Positions 49,822 to 58,364 of a stretch of 64,000 nt of DNA are shown here, piece by piece; within the stretch, counting starts at the first letter, position 1, and every line of letters starts with the position of its first letter. The translations under genes and the position numbers were made by a program. The DNA lies in contig DGOK01000015.1 of the NCBI GenBank assembly GCA_002389385.1, forward strand, positions 1 to 64,000, given 5' to 3'. This DNA is from Rhodospirillaceae bacterium UBA4468 (GTDB lineage: Bacteria; Pseudomonadota; Alphaproteobacteria; Rhodospirillales; Casp-alpha2). A model generated the notes under the pieces. The model was not told the origin of the DNA, searched no databases, and saw nothing but the letters and a program-made list of their open reading frames with translations.

Positions 49822-50973
49822 ATGGCGAGCAAGAAGAGACAGTGTCTGCTCGCGGACTTGTGTTCTCGGGATGATCATCGTAAGCCCGAGCATAGTAAAA
49901 TGAATACATCTATTGACCCTCAGGTGGCGCGTATTCGCGCGTCATTATTAGCTTGGTACGACGCCCATCGTCGCGACCTCCCGTGGCGCGCAAAATCAGG
50001 TGTTCGCGCTGATCCTTATGCTGTCTGGCTTTCCGAAATCATGCTGCAACAAACCACTGTTGCGACCGTCGGGCCTTATTTTGGCAATTTTAAGGCACAA
50101 TGGCCGACTGTCGGTGCTATGGCAGCAGGTTCATTGGATGAAATTCTGGTCGCTTGGCAGGGGCTTGGATATTACGCACGTGCGCGTAACTTGTATAAGT
50201 GTGCAGGTGTTGTCGTATCTGAGCATGGCGGCGTTTTTCCTGAGACTGAGGATGAGCTCAGAAAATTGCCAGGTATCGGGTCTTACACAGCCGCGGCCAT
50301 TGCATCGATTGCCTTCGATCAGCCTTGTGTCCCGGTTGATGGGAATATTGAACGTGTTACGGCACGGCTCTATGATATCGACATTCCGTTGCCCAAAGGG
50401 AAGAAAGATATCCATGCGGCAGCGCAGAGCTTTATCTCCAAAGACAGGCCGGGTGATTTTGCGCAAGCAATGATGGACTTAGGTTCTGGTGTTTGCGCGC
50501 CCCGTTCTCCTAAGTGCGACATATGTCCACTGAATGCGGATTGCCAAGCTTATAAAACGGGCAATCCCGCGCGACTTCCTGTGAAGGCCCCAAAGAAAAT
50601 CAGACCAGAAAGATGCTGTGTGGTGTTTTGGCTTGAGAACGCAGACGGTGATGTGTTGATGCAAAAGCGCCCTGAAACGGGCTTGTTGGGTGGAATGACA
50701 GGTTTCGTGTCGACGTCTTGGCGCGAAGGTGCGTGGCCTGAGCCGACTGAAATTGAAACGGCATCACCACTGAGTATTGAATGGGCTGAAATTCCTGGTG
50801 AGGCCGTTCACGTCTTTACGCATTTTCGTCTGACGATGCGGGTGCTAAAAGGAAAAGCACAGAAGGGCGCAAATGTTGACGGCTTTTGGGTCGCTCCCAC
50901 GGTATTTGCTGAGCACGCGTTACCGACAGTGATGAAGAAAGTTATTAAGCTTGTTGGTGAGAACCCAAGTTAA
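49822..50973 (+). CDS. mutY: adenine DNA glycosylase MutY
   Basis: A 383-residue base-excision enzyme that removes A mispaired with 8-oxoguanine. Glu72 lies in SEIMLQQTTV, the helix-hairpin-helix LPGIGSYTAAAIASIAF follows, and PVDGNIERV holds the catalytic Asp. The four cysteines of the iron-sulfur site are in CAPRSPKCDICPLNADC. A C-terminal NUDIX-like domain (from about residue 262) checks 8-oxoG. GGGTGGGA precedes ATG 49822. ATG 49900 is an alternative that would remove 26 residues not typical of the family. Confidence 0.93.
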   Translation: MASKKRQCLLADLCSRDDHRKPEHSKMNTSIDPQVARIRASLLAWYDAHRRDLPWRAKSGVRADPYAVWLSEIMLQQTTVATVGPYFGNFKAQWPTVGAMAAGSLDEILVAWQGLGYYARARNLYKCAGVVVSEHGGVFPETEDELRKLPGIGSYTAAAIASIAFDQPCVPVDGNIERVTARLYDIDIPLPKGKKDIHAAAQSFISKDRPGDFAQAMMDLGSGVCAPRSPKCDICPLNADCQAYKTGNPARLPVKAPKKIRPERCCVVFWLENADGDVLMQKRPETGLLGGMTGFVSTSWREGAWPEPTEIETASPLSIEWAEIPGEAVHVFTHFRLTMRVLKGKAQKGANVDGFWVAPTVFAEHALPTVMKKVIKLVGENPS

Positions 50974-51006
50974 AGACAACTCTTGGCGTTCTATCACAGA
51001 TCAGGA

Positions 51007-51086
51007 CGTCATTCCGGCGCAGGCCGGAATCCAGAGCTATTAACATCATTCCGTCTAACTGGACCCCGGCCTTCGCCGGGGTGACG
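51007..51086. repeat. diverged palindromic repeat, copy 3 (after mutY)
   Basis: An 80-bp unit with outer CGTC/GACG ends and two inner hairpins, each with an 8-bp perfect stem: ATTCCGGC-GCAG-GCCGGAAT near 51011-51030, and a CCCCGGC/GCCGGGG hairpin near 51063-51082. The layout is the same as copies 1 and 2, but the arm sequence has diverged. Confidence 0.7.
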
Positions 51087-51097
51087 AATGAAAATGA

Positions 51098-51487
51098 TTA
51101 ATTCGAAGAAGAAACAGCGCGCTTAAATGCTGCGATATCTTTATCCAGGTGAAGAATTATAAACCGGGTTAAGGCCTGTGCCTGCAAGATAGCCTGGCCG
51201 CGTGCTGGTAATTCAAGCACGCGTTCTAACTCGATCAGGATATTTGAAAGTCGTCTGAAACCATGCTCGTTGGACCAGGACTTGAACGTTGCCGTATTCT
51301 TTTTTTGCGCTGGAACATTGCCTTCAACGGCCAAGTCGCTGAGCGTTTGAGCCTGAGCTTCAGGGGAGAGTGCACTCCCCATGAGAGCGCCAAGAACCCG
51401 GTCTGCGCCATCTCGTGCAACAAGGTCGTTGACGGCACGGCGGTCCAGTAAGTCCCAGATTATATCGTTGGCTTCAGTGTCAGGCAT
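51098..51487 (-). CDS. hypothetical protein downstream of apt
   Basis: A 129-residue, mostly helical protein that starts MPDTEANDIIWDLLDRRAVN. I recognise no domain and see no signal peptide or membrane segment. Start ATG 51487 lies just after the apt stop and has no clear ribosome binding site, so translation may be coupled to apt. A TTG two codons upstream overlaps the apt stop by 4 bases. Its place after apt suggests co-expression, but no function can be inferred. Confidence 0.65.
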   Translation of the reverse strand: MPDTEANDIIWDLLDRRAVNDLVARDGADRVLGALMGSALSPEAQAQTLSDLAVEGNVPAQKKNTATFKSWSNEHGFRRLSNILIELERVLELPARGQAILQAQALTRFIILHLDKDIAAFKRAVSSSN

Positions 51488-51489
51488 TA

Positions 51490-52005
51490 TCAATCATCAT
51501 ATTGAATAAGGGCATCAAACGGCACGTCTACTTTATCGCGACCGTTCAGGAACGTTAACTCTATAATACATGCAGCACCAACAACTTTGGCGCCTACCTT
51601 ATCGAATAATGCCAAAGATGCGCCCAAGGTTCCACCGGTTGCCAGCAGATCATCAAGAACAACGACGCGCTGTCCGGGAGCAATGGCGTCACGTTGGATT
51701 TGGAGCGTATCTGAGCCGTATTCGAGGTCATATTCATGACTGATCGTTTCGCCAGGTAATTTCCCAGGCTTACGGACCATGCAAAAGCCGATGCCAAGTT
51801 TTGCCGCAAGCGGCGCGGCGACGAGGAAGCCACGGGATTCAATCCCGGCCAAAACATCAGGCTGATACTTGGACACAATGCGTGCCAGACGACCTAGTGC
51901 GACTTGCCATGCATCCGGATGCGCCAGCAATGTCGACACGTCGTAAAATAAAATCCCAGGTTTTGGGAAATCAGGCACAGCCCGAATATGGTCTTTAAGG
52001 TCCAT
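51490..52005 (-). CDS. apt: adenine phosphoribosyltransferase
   Basis: A 171-residue purine salvage enzyme that makes AMP from adenine and [24 protein letters not shown] is the PRPP-binding motif and [20 protein letters not shown] is the conserved N-terminal segment. GGAG lies 6 bases before the ATG. It is divergent from the aminotransferase gene. Confidence 0.97.
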   Translation of the reverse strand: MDLKDHIRAVPDFPKPGILFYDVSTLLAHPDAWQVALGRLARIVSKYQPDVLAGIESRGFLVAAPLAAKLGIGFCMVRKPGKLPGETISHEYDLEYGSDTLQIQRDAIAPGQRVVVLDDLLATGGTLGASLALFDKVGAKVVGAACIIELTFLNGRDKVDVPFDALIQYDD

Positions 52006-52159
52006 GAGTCACTCCGTCTTAGAATCTTTGCGCATCCTAACATGCGCGAGGCTGCGTGCAATCACGCGGTTGCACCCCGTCTATAAACATGTTTCGCTTT
52101 GTCTTAGAGAAAGAACGAGCGAGATAAATCGCCGTCAGCTCGGCCTTGGGAGGCTTCAA

Positions 52160-53500
52160 ATGTCAGCACAAACACACGTATTCCATCGCGCTCCAAAGAC
52201 AGCGTTGCCCGTTGCCGCAAAAGGTGACGGAATCTACATTGTCGATAGCGAAGGTAATAGATATCTGGATGCTGGGGATGCTGCTGTATCTTGTCTTGGA
52301 CACTCTGATCCAGAGGTAACGACTGCGATCAAAGCGCAGTTGGATGATCTGGCTTTTGCCCACAATGGTTTCTTTACATCTCAGCCCGCCGAAGACCTGG
52401 CAGATTTAATTATCTCAAAAGCACCCGGGGACATGCGGGCAGTATACTATCTGTCTGGCGGATCCGAAGCCGTCGAGACCGCGCTTAAAATGTCGCGCCA
52501 ATATCACTTGGAAACAGGTCAGCCAAATCGCTCTAAATTCATTGCACGTCGCCAGAGTTATCATGGCAACACACTTGGTGCGCTAGGTGTTGGGGGAAAT
52601 TTATTTCGCCGTGAGCCTTATGCACCACTGATGGTTGATACGTCGCATATCTCACCTTGTTATGTTTATCGCGATAAGCGTGATGACGAGAGTGAAGTTG
52701 AATATGGCATTCGGGTCGCGAACGAACTTGAAACAGAGATCCTGAGATTAGGTGCCGAAAACGTGGCTGCTTTTATAGCCGAGACCGTTGGCGGTGCGAC
52801 TGCGGGTGTGATCCCGCCTGTTGAGGGATACTTCAAACGCATCCGCGAAATCTGTGATCAGTATGGCGTCATCATGATCCTGGACGAAGTGATGTGCGGT
52901 ATGGGTCGAACGGGAACGTTGTTTGCTTGCGAACAAGATGACGTTGTCCCGGACATTGTATGTATCGCCAAGGCATTGGGGGCAGGGTATCAGCCCATCA
53001 GCGCAACCGTAGTCTCATTGAAAGTCTACAATGCGTTTATAAATGGGTCGGGCGCGTTCCAGCATGGGCATACTTATCTTGGTCATCCCACTGCATGCGC
53101 AGCCGCATTGGCCGTTCAGCGAAAGATTAAGAAAGATGATTTGCTGGGTGCTGTTAAGCGCCAAGGCGCGGCGCTGGTTGAAAAGCTTCATGCACGGTTT
53201 GGAAATCATGCGCACGTCGGAGATATTCGGGGACGAGGTTTATTCCAAGGCATTGAATTTGTCGCCGACCGTGCGACCAAAGAGCCTTTCGATCCGGCAT
53301 TGAAATTAAATGCACGGATCAAAAAATACGCATTTGAAGATGGATTGATTTGTTATCCCGGTGGCGCGACCGCAGATGGTGTGCGCGGCGATCATGTTCT
53401 TTTGGCACCACCATACATTATATCTGATGAGCAGTTGGATGAGTTGGTCGAGAAACTTGGCGGTGCTATCGACAAAACATTTACTGATATAAGTGGCTGA
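52160..53500 (+). CDS. class III aminotransferase (PLP-dependent)
   Basis: A 446-residue fold-type I aminotransferase. YYLSGGSEAVETALKMSRQY binds the cofactor phosphate, ILDEVMCGMGRTGTLFACEQ holds the PLP-ring aspartate, and Lys271 in CIAKALGAGYQ forms the Schiff base. TYLGHPTACAAALAV is also conserved. The amino donor and acceptor (taurine, beta-alanine, omega-amino acids or similar) are unknown. GGGAGG lies before ATG 52160; the frame is open upstream to 52004, but that stretch is not typical. Confidence 0.92.
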   Translation: MSAQTHVFHRAPKTALPVAAKGDGIYIVDSEGNRYLDAGDAAVSCLGHSDPEVTTAIKAQLDDLAFAHNGFFTSQPAEDLADLIISKAPGDMRAVYYLSGGSEAVETALKMSRQYHLETGQPNRSKFIARRQSYHGNTLGALGVGGNLFRREPYAPLMVDTSHISPCYVYRDKRDDESEVEYGIRVANELETEILRLGAENVAAFIAETVGGATAGVIPPVEGYFKRIREICDQYGVIMILDEVMCGMGRTGTLFACEQDDVVPDIVCIAKALGAGYQPISATVVSLKVYNAFINGSGAFQHGHTYLGHPTACAAALAVQRKIKKDDLLGAVKRQGAALVEKLHARFGNHAHVGDIRGRGLFQGIEFVADRATKEPFDPALKLNARIKKYAFEDGLICYPGGATADGVRGDHVLLAPPYIISDEQLDELVEKLGGAIDKTFTDISG

Positions 53501-53615
53501 ATTAAAAGATGAATTTGTAATGAATAGTGCCCTAAATACTGCGTCTTACACCAGTGGTGGGCTGTGTTACACTAATGATAAACGGAAAAAATAGTGACCG
53601 TTTCAGGGAGACTCT

Positions 53616-53882
53616 ATGATTGAAAAGTATTCCCGCGCAATTTGCAGCATATGCCATGTTGTGGTAAGCATTATGAATCATGTTGTGGGGAGATGCTTTG
53701 TTAGTAGTTCTCAACAGAATTCGTACCTCGGGATATTCGTAAATCGAAATGCTGAGTACGCGATGGGCCAGGCTTTGTGCCAGGTCGTTTGGTTGGTCAG
53801 GGAGACCGCCATATTTGTGACATCATTCGCGATGCCTAGTGGTCCAGATGGACATACTGGCATGAGCTTGATGTCTGATTAA
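53616..53882 (+). CDS. possible small protein, unrecognised
   Basis: An 88-codon frame has GGGAGA 5 bases before the ATG. Its product starts MIEKYSRAICSICHVVVSIM, with a hydrophobic, cysteine-rich first half. I recognise no family, and composition does not clearly support coding. It is the only candidate in the 426-bp gap 53501-53926 between the aminotransferase and the TAXI gene; nothing else was seen there except the strong ribosome binding site of the TAXI gene at its right end. Low confidence. Confidence 0.25.
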   Translation: MIEKYSRAICSICHVVVSIMNHVVGRCFVSSSQQNSYLGIFVNRNAEYAMGQALCQVVWLVRETAIFVTSFAMPSGPDGHTGMSLMSD

Positions 53883-53926
53883 TTTAGTCTTTTAAAAACG
53901 AAAACAAACTCTCAAGGAGGAGTCAC

Positions 53927-54307
53927 ATGCACTTCAAGAAAACTCTGGCAATCAGTGCTGCAGTTATTGGTCTCTCGCTTACAGCGGGTACAGCCGATGC
54001 TGCTCAGAAATTTATCTCAATCGGCACCGGTGGTGTTACGGGCGTTTACTACCCAACGGGTGGTGCTATTTGCCGCCTCACGAATAAAAGTACGAAAGAG
54101 CATGGAATTCGTTGTTCCGTAGAATCTACGGGTGGCTCAGTTTACAACATAAACACAATCCGCGCAGGCGAGTTGGACATGGGTGTTGCTCAATCAGATT
54201 GGCAGTATCACGCGTATATGTCCGGTCCGTATACTACGCATCAAACGCAGACCGTTCCAACCCCGATACGACTGAGGTCAGACTCAACCATAATCGTTCG
54301 CGTTTAA
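53927..54307 (+). pseudogene. TAXI-family TRAP substrate-binding protein, 3' truncated
   Basis: The first 105 or so residues are those of a TAXI receptor: a signal peptide ([20 protein letters not shown]), then [20 protein letters not shown] and the [20 protein letters not shown] segment. After YMSG (about 54230) the sequence stops resembling the family and ends 22 residues later. A full TAXI protein has about 320 residues, so two thirds are missing. GGAGGAG before the ATG shows the 5' end is original. The convergent ispB gene starts 14 bases after the stop. Confidence 0.8.
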
Positions 54308-54321
54308 GAGTTCGGCGAAAA

Positions 54322-55338
54322 CTAGTGGGCGCGCTGGATGCAGAATTCGATGAGGCCAATGAGAGCGCGCTTTTGTGGGCAATCCTTGAAGATGCCGAGC
54401 GCATCACGGGCGATCGCACCATAATGGCGGGCACGGTCAATGCTGTCCGAGAGTGCGTTATGCTTGTGCATCAACTTAATGGCATACTCAAAATCGTCAT
54501 CGGTTTGTTCAAGATCTTCTAGGGTGCGTCGCCAGAATGTGCGCTCTTCTTCGTTGCCGCGGCGGAATGCGAGGATCACAGGTAGGGTGATCTTGCCTTC
54601 ACGGAAATCATCGCCAACAGTTTTGCCAAGTTTTTCCTGATCCGCTTGATAATCAAGCACGTCATCGATCAGCTGGAAAACGACGCCTAAGTTCATGCCA
54701 AAAGCTTCGAGGGCATCTTCTTCGACCTTTGGGCGGTCAGCGACGACAGCGCCAATCTGACATGCCGCAGCAAAAAGTTGCGCTGTTTTTGACTCAATGA
54801 CCTGCAGATAATGGGTTTCACCCGTTTCCGTATCATTGGTCGTCATGAGTTGCAGGACTTCACCCTCAGCAATAACCGAGGATGCACGGCTTAATATACC
54901 AAGTACCTTGAGCGAGCCGTCTTCGACCATGAGTTCGAAAGAACGAGAGAACAGGAAGTCTCCCACGAGAACACTCGCGCTGTTGCCAAAGATTGCATTG
55001 GCAGTATCACGGCCGCGGCGAAGTTCGCTCTCGTCGACTACATCATCATGAAGCAGGGTGGCTGTATGGATAAACTCAACGCAGGTTGCCAATGTGATAT
55101 GGCGCTTGCCTGTGTAACCACAGAGTTCAGCAGAGGCTAACGTTAACATTGGACGCAAACGCTTGCCGCCCGCTGCAACAATATGGGATGCCAATTGCGG
55201 GATCAGTGCCACCGGACTTTGCATCCGTTTGATGATCTCTTCGTTGACCGCTTTCAGATCATTGGCGATCAAAGCATGCAATTCATCCAAGGATGGTCTC
55301 TTATCGCGTTCACCATCTAAGCTTACAACTACGCCCAC
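54322..55338 (-). CDS. ispB: polyprenyl diphosphate synthase (octaprenyl/decaprenyl type)
   Basis: A 338-residue all-helical prenyltransferase that makes the ubiquinone side chain. The first aspartate-rich motif is in LLHDDVVDESELRRGRDTAN and the second is in QLIDDVLDYQADQEKLGK. GKRLRPMLTL is also typical. The start is GTG 55338, with GAGG 9 bases upstream. Chain length (C40 or C50) cannot be read by eye. Confidence 0.93.
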   Translation of the reverse strand: MGVVVSLDGERDKRPSLDELHALIANDLKAVNEEIIKRMQSPVALIPQLASHIVAAGGKRLRPMLTLASAELCGYTGKRHITLATCVEFIHTATLLHDDVVDESELRRGRDTANAIFGNSASVLVGDFLFSRSFELMVEDGSLKVLGILSRASSVIAEGEVLQLMTTNDTETGETHYLQVIESKTAQLFAAACQIGAVVADRPKVEEDALEAFGMNLGVVFQLIDDVLDYQADQEKLGKTVGDDFREGKITLPVILAFRRGNEEERTFWRRTLEDLEQTDDDFEYAIKLMHKHNALSDSIDRARHYGAIARDALGIFKDCPQKRALIGLIEFCIQRAH

Positions 55339-55448
55339 TTAATATATCCTCATCTCTTAATTCTGTTATAGGTGCTGTGGCACCGTTCTTGGCTAAGAGC
55401 ATAAGGGCCGCTATTACAGGGGGCAAGAACAGAGAAATATAGGCTGTT

Positions 55449-56387
55449 ATGCGTGAATTGACCCGATCCAACGATCCTGTGTTTTTATCATATCTTCGTG
55501 CTGAGTTGAGCGCGGAAGGGATTGAGGCATTGATGCTGGATGCGTTCGCTTCGAGTGTCCTGGAGCCTATGAATATGACGGCCTTGCAACGGGTTATGGT
55601 TGCTGATGAGGATTACTGGCCTGCGTGGGCCATTAATGAAGAAGCCGAAGAGCGGGCAACTGAAGATCAGATACTTGGCGGGCGCGCGATATTGCTGCAG
55701 CCGGTCACGGGCTTCCGTGCCGCGATTGATCCGATCTTACTGGCCGCATCAGTACCTGTGGAAACTGGCGATCAGGTCCTTGATGTTGGCACAGGCTCGG
55801 GTGCAGCTGTTATTGCTTTATTGGCGCGTCTTAAAAACATCTCAGTGACCGGTATGGATGTGCAGCCTGGTTTGATTGCGATGGGGGCGCGCTCGGCGGT
55901 CAGAAATGACTTTAAGCTTCCGCCGAGATTCATTGGCGTTGATATCGCGCATCCTAGTCCTACCGTTGACGCCATGATGTTTGATCATGTGATGTCTAAC
56001 CCGCCATTTCTGCCGGTCGATAGGGGGCAACGCCCTAAAGACCTGGCACGCGCTTTGGCGACGATTGAAAGTTCAGCTGATTTAAAAACCTGGATACAGT
56101 TTATGGATGACCACCTTAGGGACCGGGGCACGTTAAGCGTTATTCATCGGGCGGACCGGGTGCCAGAAATTCTGGATGCGCTTGGCGGCGGGTATGGTGA
56201 CTTGAAGATTCTTGAATGTGTGCCTGTTGATGACGGGCGGCCTGTGAAACGCGCGATTGTACAAGCTGTGAAGGGGGCATCGACCACTGAGGTCATTCGA
56301 GGGAGTTTGATCTTACATAATGTGGATGGCAGTTATACAGATGCCGCGCAGGCGATCTTGCGTGATGCTCATCATCTGACCATCTGA
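55449..56387 (+). CDS. DUF2007-TrmN6-like methyltransferase fusion
   Basis: A 312-residue protein. Residues of about 1-60 (ELTRSNDPVFLSYLRAELSA, EALMLDAFASSVLEP) match the small DUF2007 signal-transduction-type domain. From about 75 (DQILGGRAILLQPVTGFRAA) comes a class I methyltransferase with VLDVGTGSGAAVIALLAR and the amide/N6-type catalytic motif SNPPFL. It resembles tRNA1(Val) A37 N6-methyltransferase. In related genomes the two parts usually appear as neighbouring genes (my recollection), so this is a fusion or a lost stop. It diverges from ispB. Confidence 0.85.
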   Translation: MRELTRSNDPVFLSYLRAELSAEGIEALMLDAFASSVLEPMNMTALQRVMVADEDYWPAWAINEEAEERATEDQILGGRAILLQPVTGFRAAIDPILLAASVPVETGDQVLDVGTGSGAAVIALLARLKNISVTGMDVQPGLIAMGARSAVRNDFKLPPRFIGVDIAHPSPTVDAMMFDHVMSNPPFLPVDRGQRPKDLARALATIESSADLKTWIQFMDDHLRDRGTLSVIHRADRVPEILDALGGGYGDLKILECVPVDDGRPVKRAIVQAVKGASTTEVIRGSLILHNVDGSYTDAAQAILRDAHHLTI

Positions 56388-56416
56388 TGGATAGATAAAA
56401 AACTGGAGAGATAATT

Positions 56417-57277
56417 ATGGGTTTTATTGCCGATACGGTAACACCAAAAATCAAAGAATGGGTCACAGGCGATAAGCCTCATACTGTGCCGGTCGTGCCG
56501 CTTCGGGGCGTCATTGGACAAATGGGGGCCATGCGCAGTGGCCTGACCTTGGAAAGCGTCGGCGATATCCTAGAGCGTGCCTTTAAAACAAAGAACGCCA
56601 AAGCGGTTGCTATGTTGATCAACTCGCCTGGTGGGTCGCCTGTGCAATCGGCGCTGATTGCCAAACGTATCCGCCAGCTGGCTGCCGAGCATGATGTTAA
56701 AGTGATCGCCTTCTGCGAAGATGTTGCGGCGTCTGGCGGGTATTGGCTGGCATGCGCTGCAGATGAGATCATTGTTGATGACAACACTATCGTTGGCTCA
56801 ATAGGCGTGATTTCGTCGAGTCTGGGTTTTGTTGAGGTTATTAAGAAGATCGGCATCGAACGTCGTTTGCATACGGCTGGCGATAATAAATCGTTCATGG
56901 ACCCTTTCTTGCCTCAGAAAAAAGCTGATGTGACGCGACTTAAAACGATTCAGGGCGATATGCACGACAGCTTCAAAGCTTATGTTGCTGAACGCCGTGA
57001 AGGAAAATTGAGCGACGACAAAGAATTATTCTCGGGTGCTTTCTGGACTGGGCGCCGCGCTCTTGATTTAGGTGTAGTCGATAGTATCGGTGATATGCAT
57101 CAGGTGTTGCAGCAGCGCTTTGGCAAGAATGTTAAAATGCCTGAATTCAAGGCGCGTAAATCATGGCTGTCCCGTCGGCTTGGCGGCGCAAGCCAGCAAG
57201 CCAACGTTGGCGTCTGGGCCGATGGTTTATTGTGCGCGGTTGAAGAAAGAATGATTTGGGATCGCTACCGCTTATAA
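56417..57277 (+). CDS. S49 family serine peptidase (SppA-like)
   Basis: A 286-residue signal peptide peptidase-like enzyme. Ser106 in EDVAASGGYW and Lys158 in AGDNKSFMDPF form the Ser/Lys dyad, and INSPGGSP is the oxyanion loop. There is no clear N-terminal membrane anchor, unlike most SppA proteins, so it may be cytosolic or peripheral. It follows the fused methyltransferase by 29 bases. It probably degrades small peptides released at the membrane. Confidence 0.92.
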   Translation: MGFIADTVTPKIKEWVTGDKPHTVPVVPLRGVIGQMGAMRSGLTLESVGDILERAFKTKNAKAVAMLINSPGGSPVQSALIAKRIRQLAAEHDVKVIAFCEDVAASGGYWLACAADEIIVDDNTIVGSIGVISSSLGFVEVIKKIGIERRLHTAGDNKSFMDPFLPQKKADVTRLKTIQGDMHDSFKAYVAERREGKLSDDKELFSGAFWTGRRALDLGVVDSIGDMHQVLQQRFGKNVKMPEFKARKSWLSRRLGGASQQANVGVWADGLLCAVEERMIWDRYRL

Positions 57278-57278
57278 A

Positions 57279-57764
57279 ATGAGTGATGTGGACAAAATAA
57301 GAATACGTCGAGCGCTCGAAACCGAAGGTGCAGCCTTAAGCGATCTGTCCATGCTCTCAAAGCAATCCAACGGCTACGATGATGCATTTATGGATGTGTG
57401 CCGAGACGAGTTAGCCGTGACACCTGAGCGTTTACGGGCTGATGAGTACTGGGTGGCTGATGCCGATGGTATCTGCGGCTGCGCGTCATTGAGCATCAAT
57501 CATGACAAGAAGATCGGCGTGGTGCATTCGTTTTTCGTCGAGCCTAACCTGCGCGGAAGTGGGATCGGCAAATTACTTTGGCAGAAACTACAGGAGCGCG
57601 CACAGACGTACGGTTTTGAGGCCCTTGTCCTAGATGCAGACCCGAACGCCGAGGAATTTTATCAAAGCATTGGTTTTGTTAAGGTGAAAGATACACCTTC
57701 TGGATCAATTGAAGGCCGCTTCATTCCGCATATGAGGCTCGACCTTAAATATATTTCAGTATGA
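57279..57764 (+). CDS. GNAT family N-acetyltransferase
   Basis: A 161-residue GNAT. The acetyl-CoA loop RGSGIGKLLWQKL follows the FFVEPNL strand, and ALVLDADPNAEEFYQSIGFV is the usual C-terminal segment. The acceptor is unknown. It starts one base after the S49 stop, with no obvious ribosome binding site, so translation is probably coupled. Confidence 0.88.
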   Translation: MSDVDKIRIRRALETEGAALSDLSMLSKQSNGYDDAFMDVCRDELAVTPERLRADEYWVADADGICGCASLSINHDKKIGVVHSFFVEPNLRGSGIGKLLWQKLQERAQTYGFEALVLDADPNAEEFYQSIGFVKVKDTPSGSIEGRFIPHMRLDLKYISV

Positions 57765-58025
57765 AGGCTCATGGTGAAGTCACACATCGGTAGCTATTTA
57801 CGCGACGATTAGACATTATTTAAGCAACCGTTGATCTTAGATCATCATCGATTGTTGTTATTTATGCATGGCTCGATTGCTCAAGATATTCATGGCAAAT
57901 CTGCTTTGTTTCTTCTGATTTAAGTTTTTTTCAAGTAATAGGCAGTAGCCACCTGGTTTATCTTTCCTGTGGTATTCACATCACCTCTCTCTTGCTCATG
58001 TTGTCCGGAGGTTTTACAACAACGC

Positions 58026-58283
58026 ATGTTTGGATTTTCACTCCCCAAGATATTGCTGCTCGGCGCGATTATATTCGTCGTCTGGCAAAGCTTTAAGTAC
58101 CTTCAGCGCCGCCAGGAAGTGCTGGATAAGCGTAAGCATGACAAGGTGCGTGAAGCCCGCAGGGAAACCCAAGGCACCGCTGAAACCGTTGAAGATATGA
58201 CGCGTTGCTCGGTCTGCGATTCTTTCGTAGCCGCGCAAGGGTCGACATCTTGTGGCCGTAAAGGCTGTCCGTATCCGGGCTAA
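58026..58283 (+). CDS. small membrane-anchored protein with a C-terminal zinc-ribbon-like motif
   Basis: An 85-residue protein. A single N-terminal membrane segment (MFGFSLPKILLLGAIIFVVW) is followed by a charged linker and four cysteines as CSVCDSFVAAQ then CGRKGCPYPG, a zinc-ribbon-like pair. Similar short proteins occur in other Alphaproteobacteria, with unknown function. GGAGG lies 14 bases before ATG 58026, a little far, so the start is uncertain. The 261-bp gap before it (57765-58025) shows no gene. Confidence 0.65.
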   Translation: MFGFSLPKILLLGAIIFVVWQSFKYLQRRQEVLDKRKHDKVREARRETQGTAETVEDMTRCSVCDSFVAAQGSTSCGRKGCPYPG

Positions 58284-58364
58284 CCGGCGGAATCCCCTAA
58301 CTTATCCCAATTAACACCGTATCTTTCTTGATCGCTGGGGTTTTCGACCGTATGTTGCAGCGCA

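Noticed and set aside
44463..51097. CRISPR array, considered because of repeated palindromes around smc.
   Set aside because: The copies are kilobases apart in separate intergenic gaps, with no regular spacers and no cas genes.
57867..57917. A 16-codon frame (MARLLKIFMANLLCFF) in the gap before the zinc-ribbon gene.
   Set aside because: It has no ribosome binding site and is too short to judge without conservation data.
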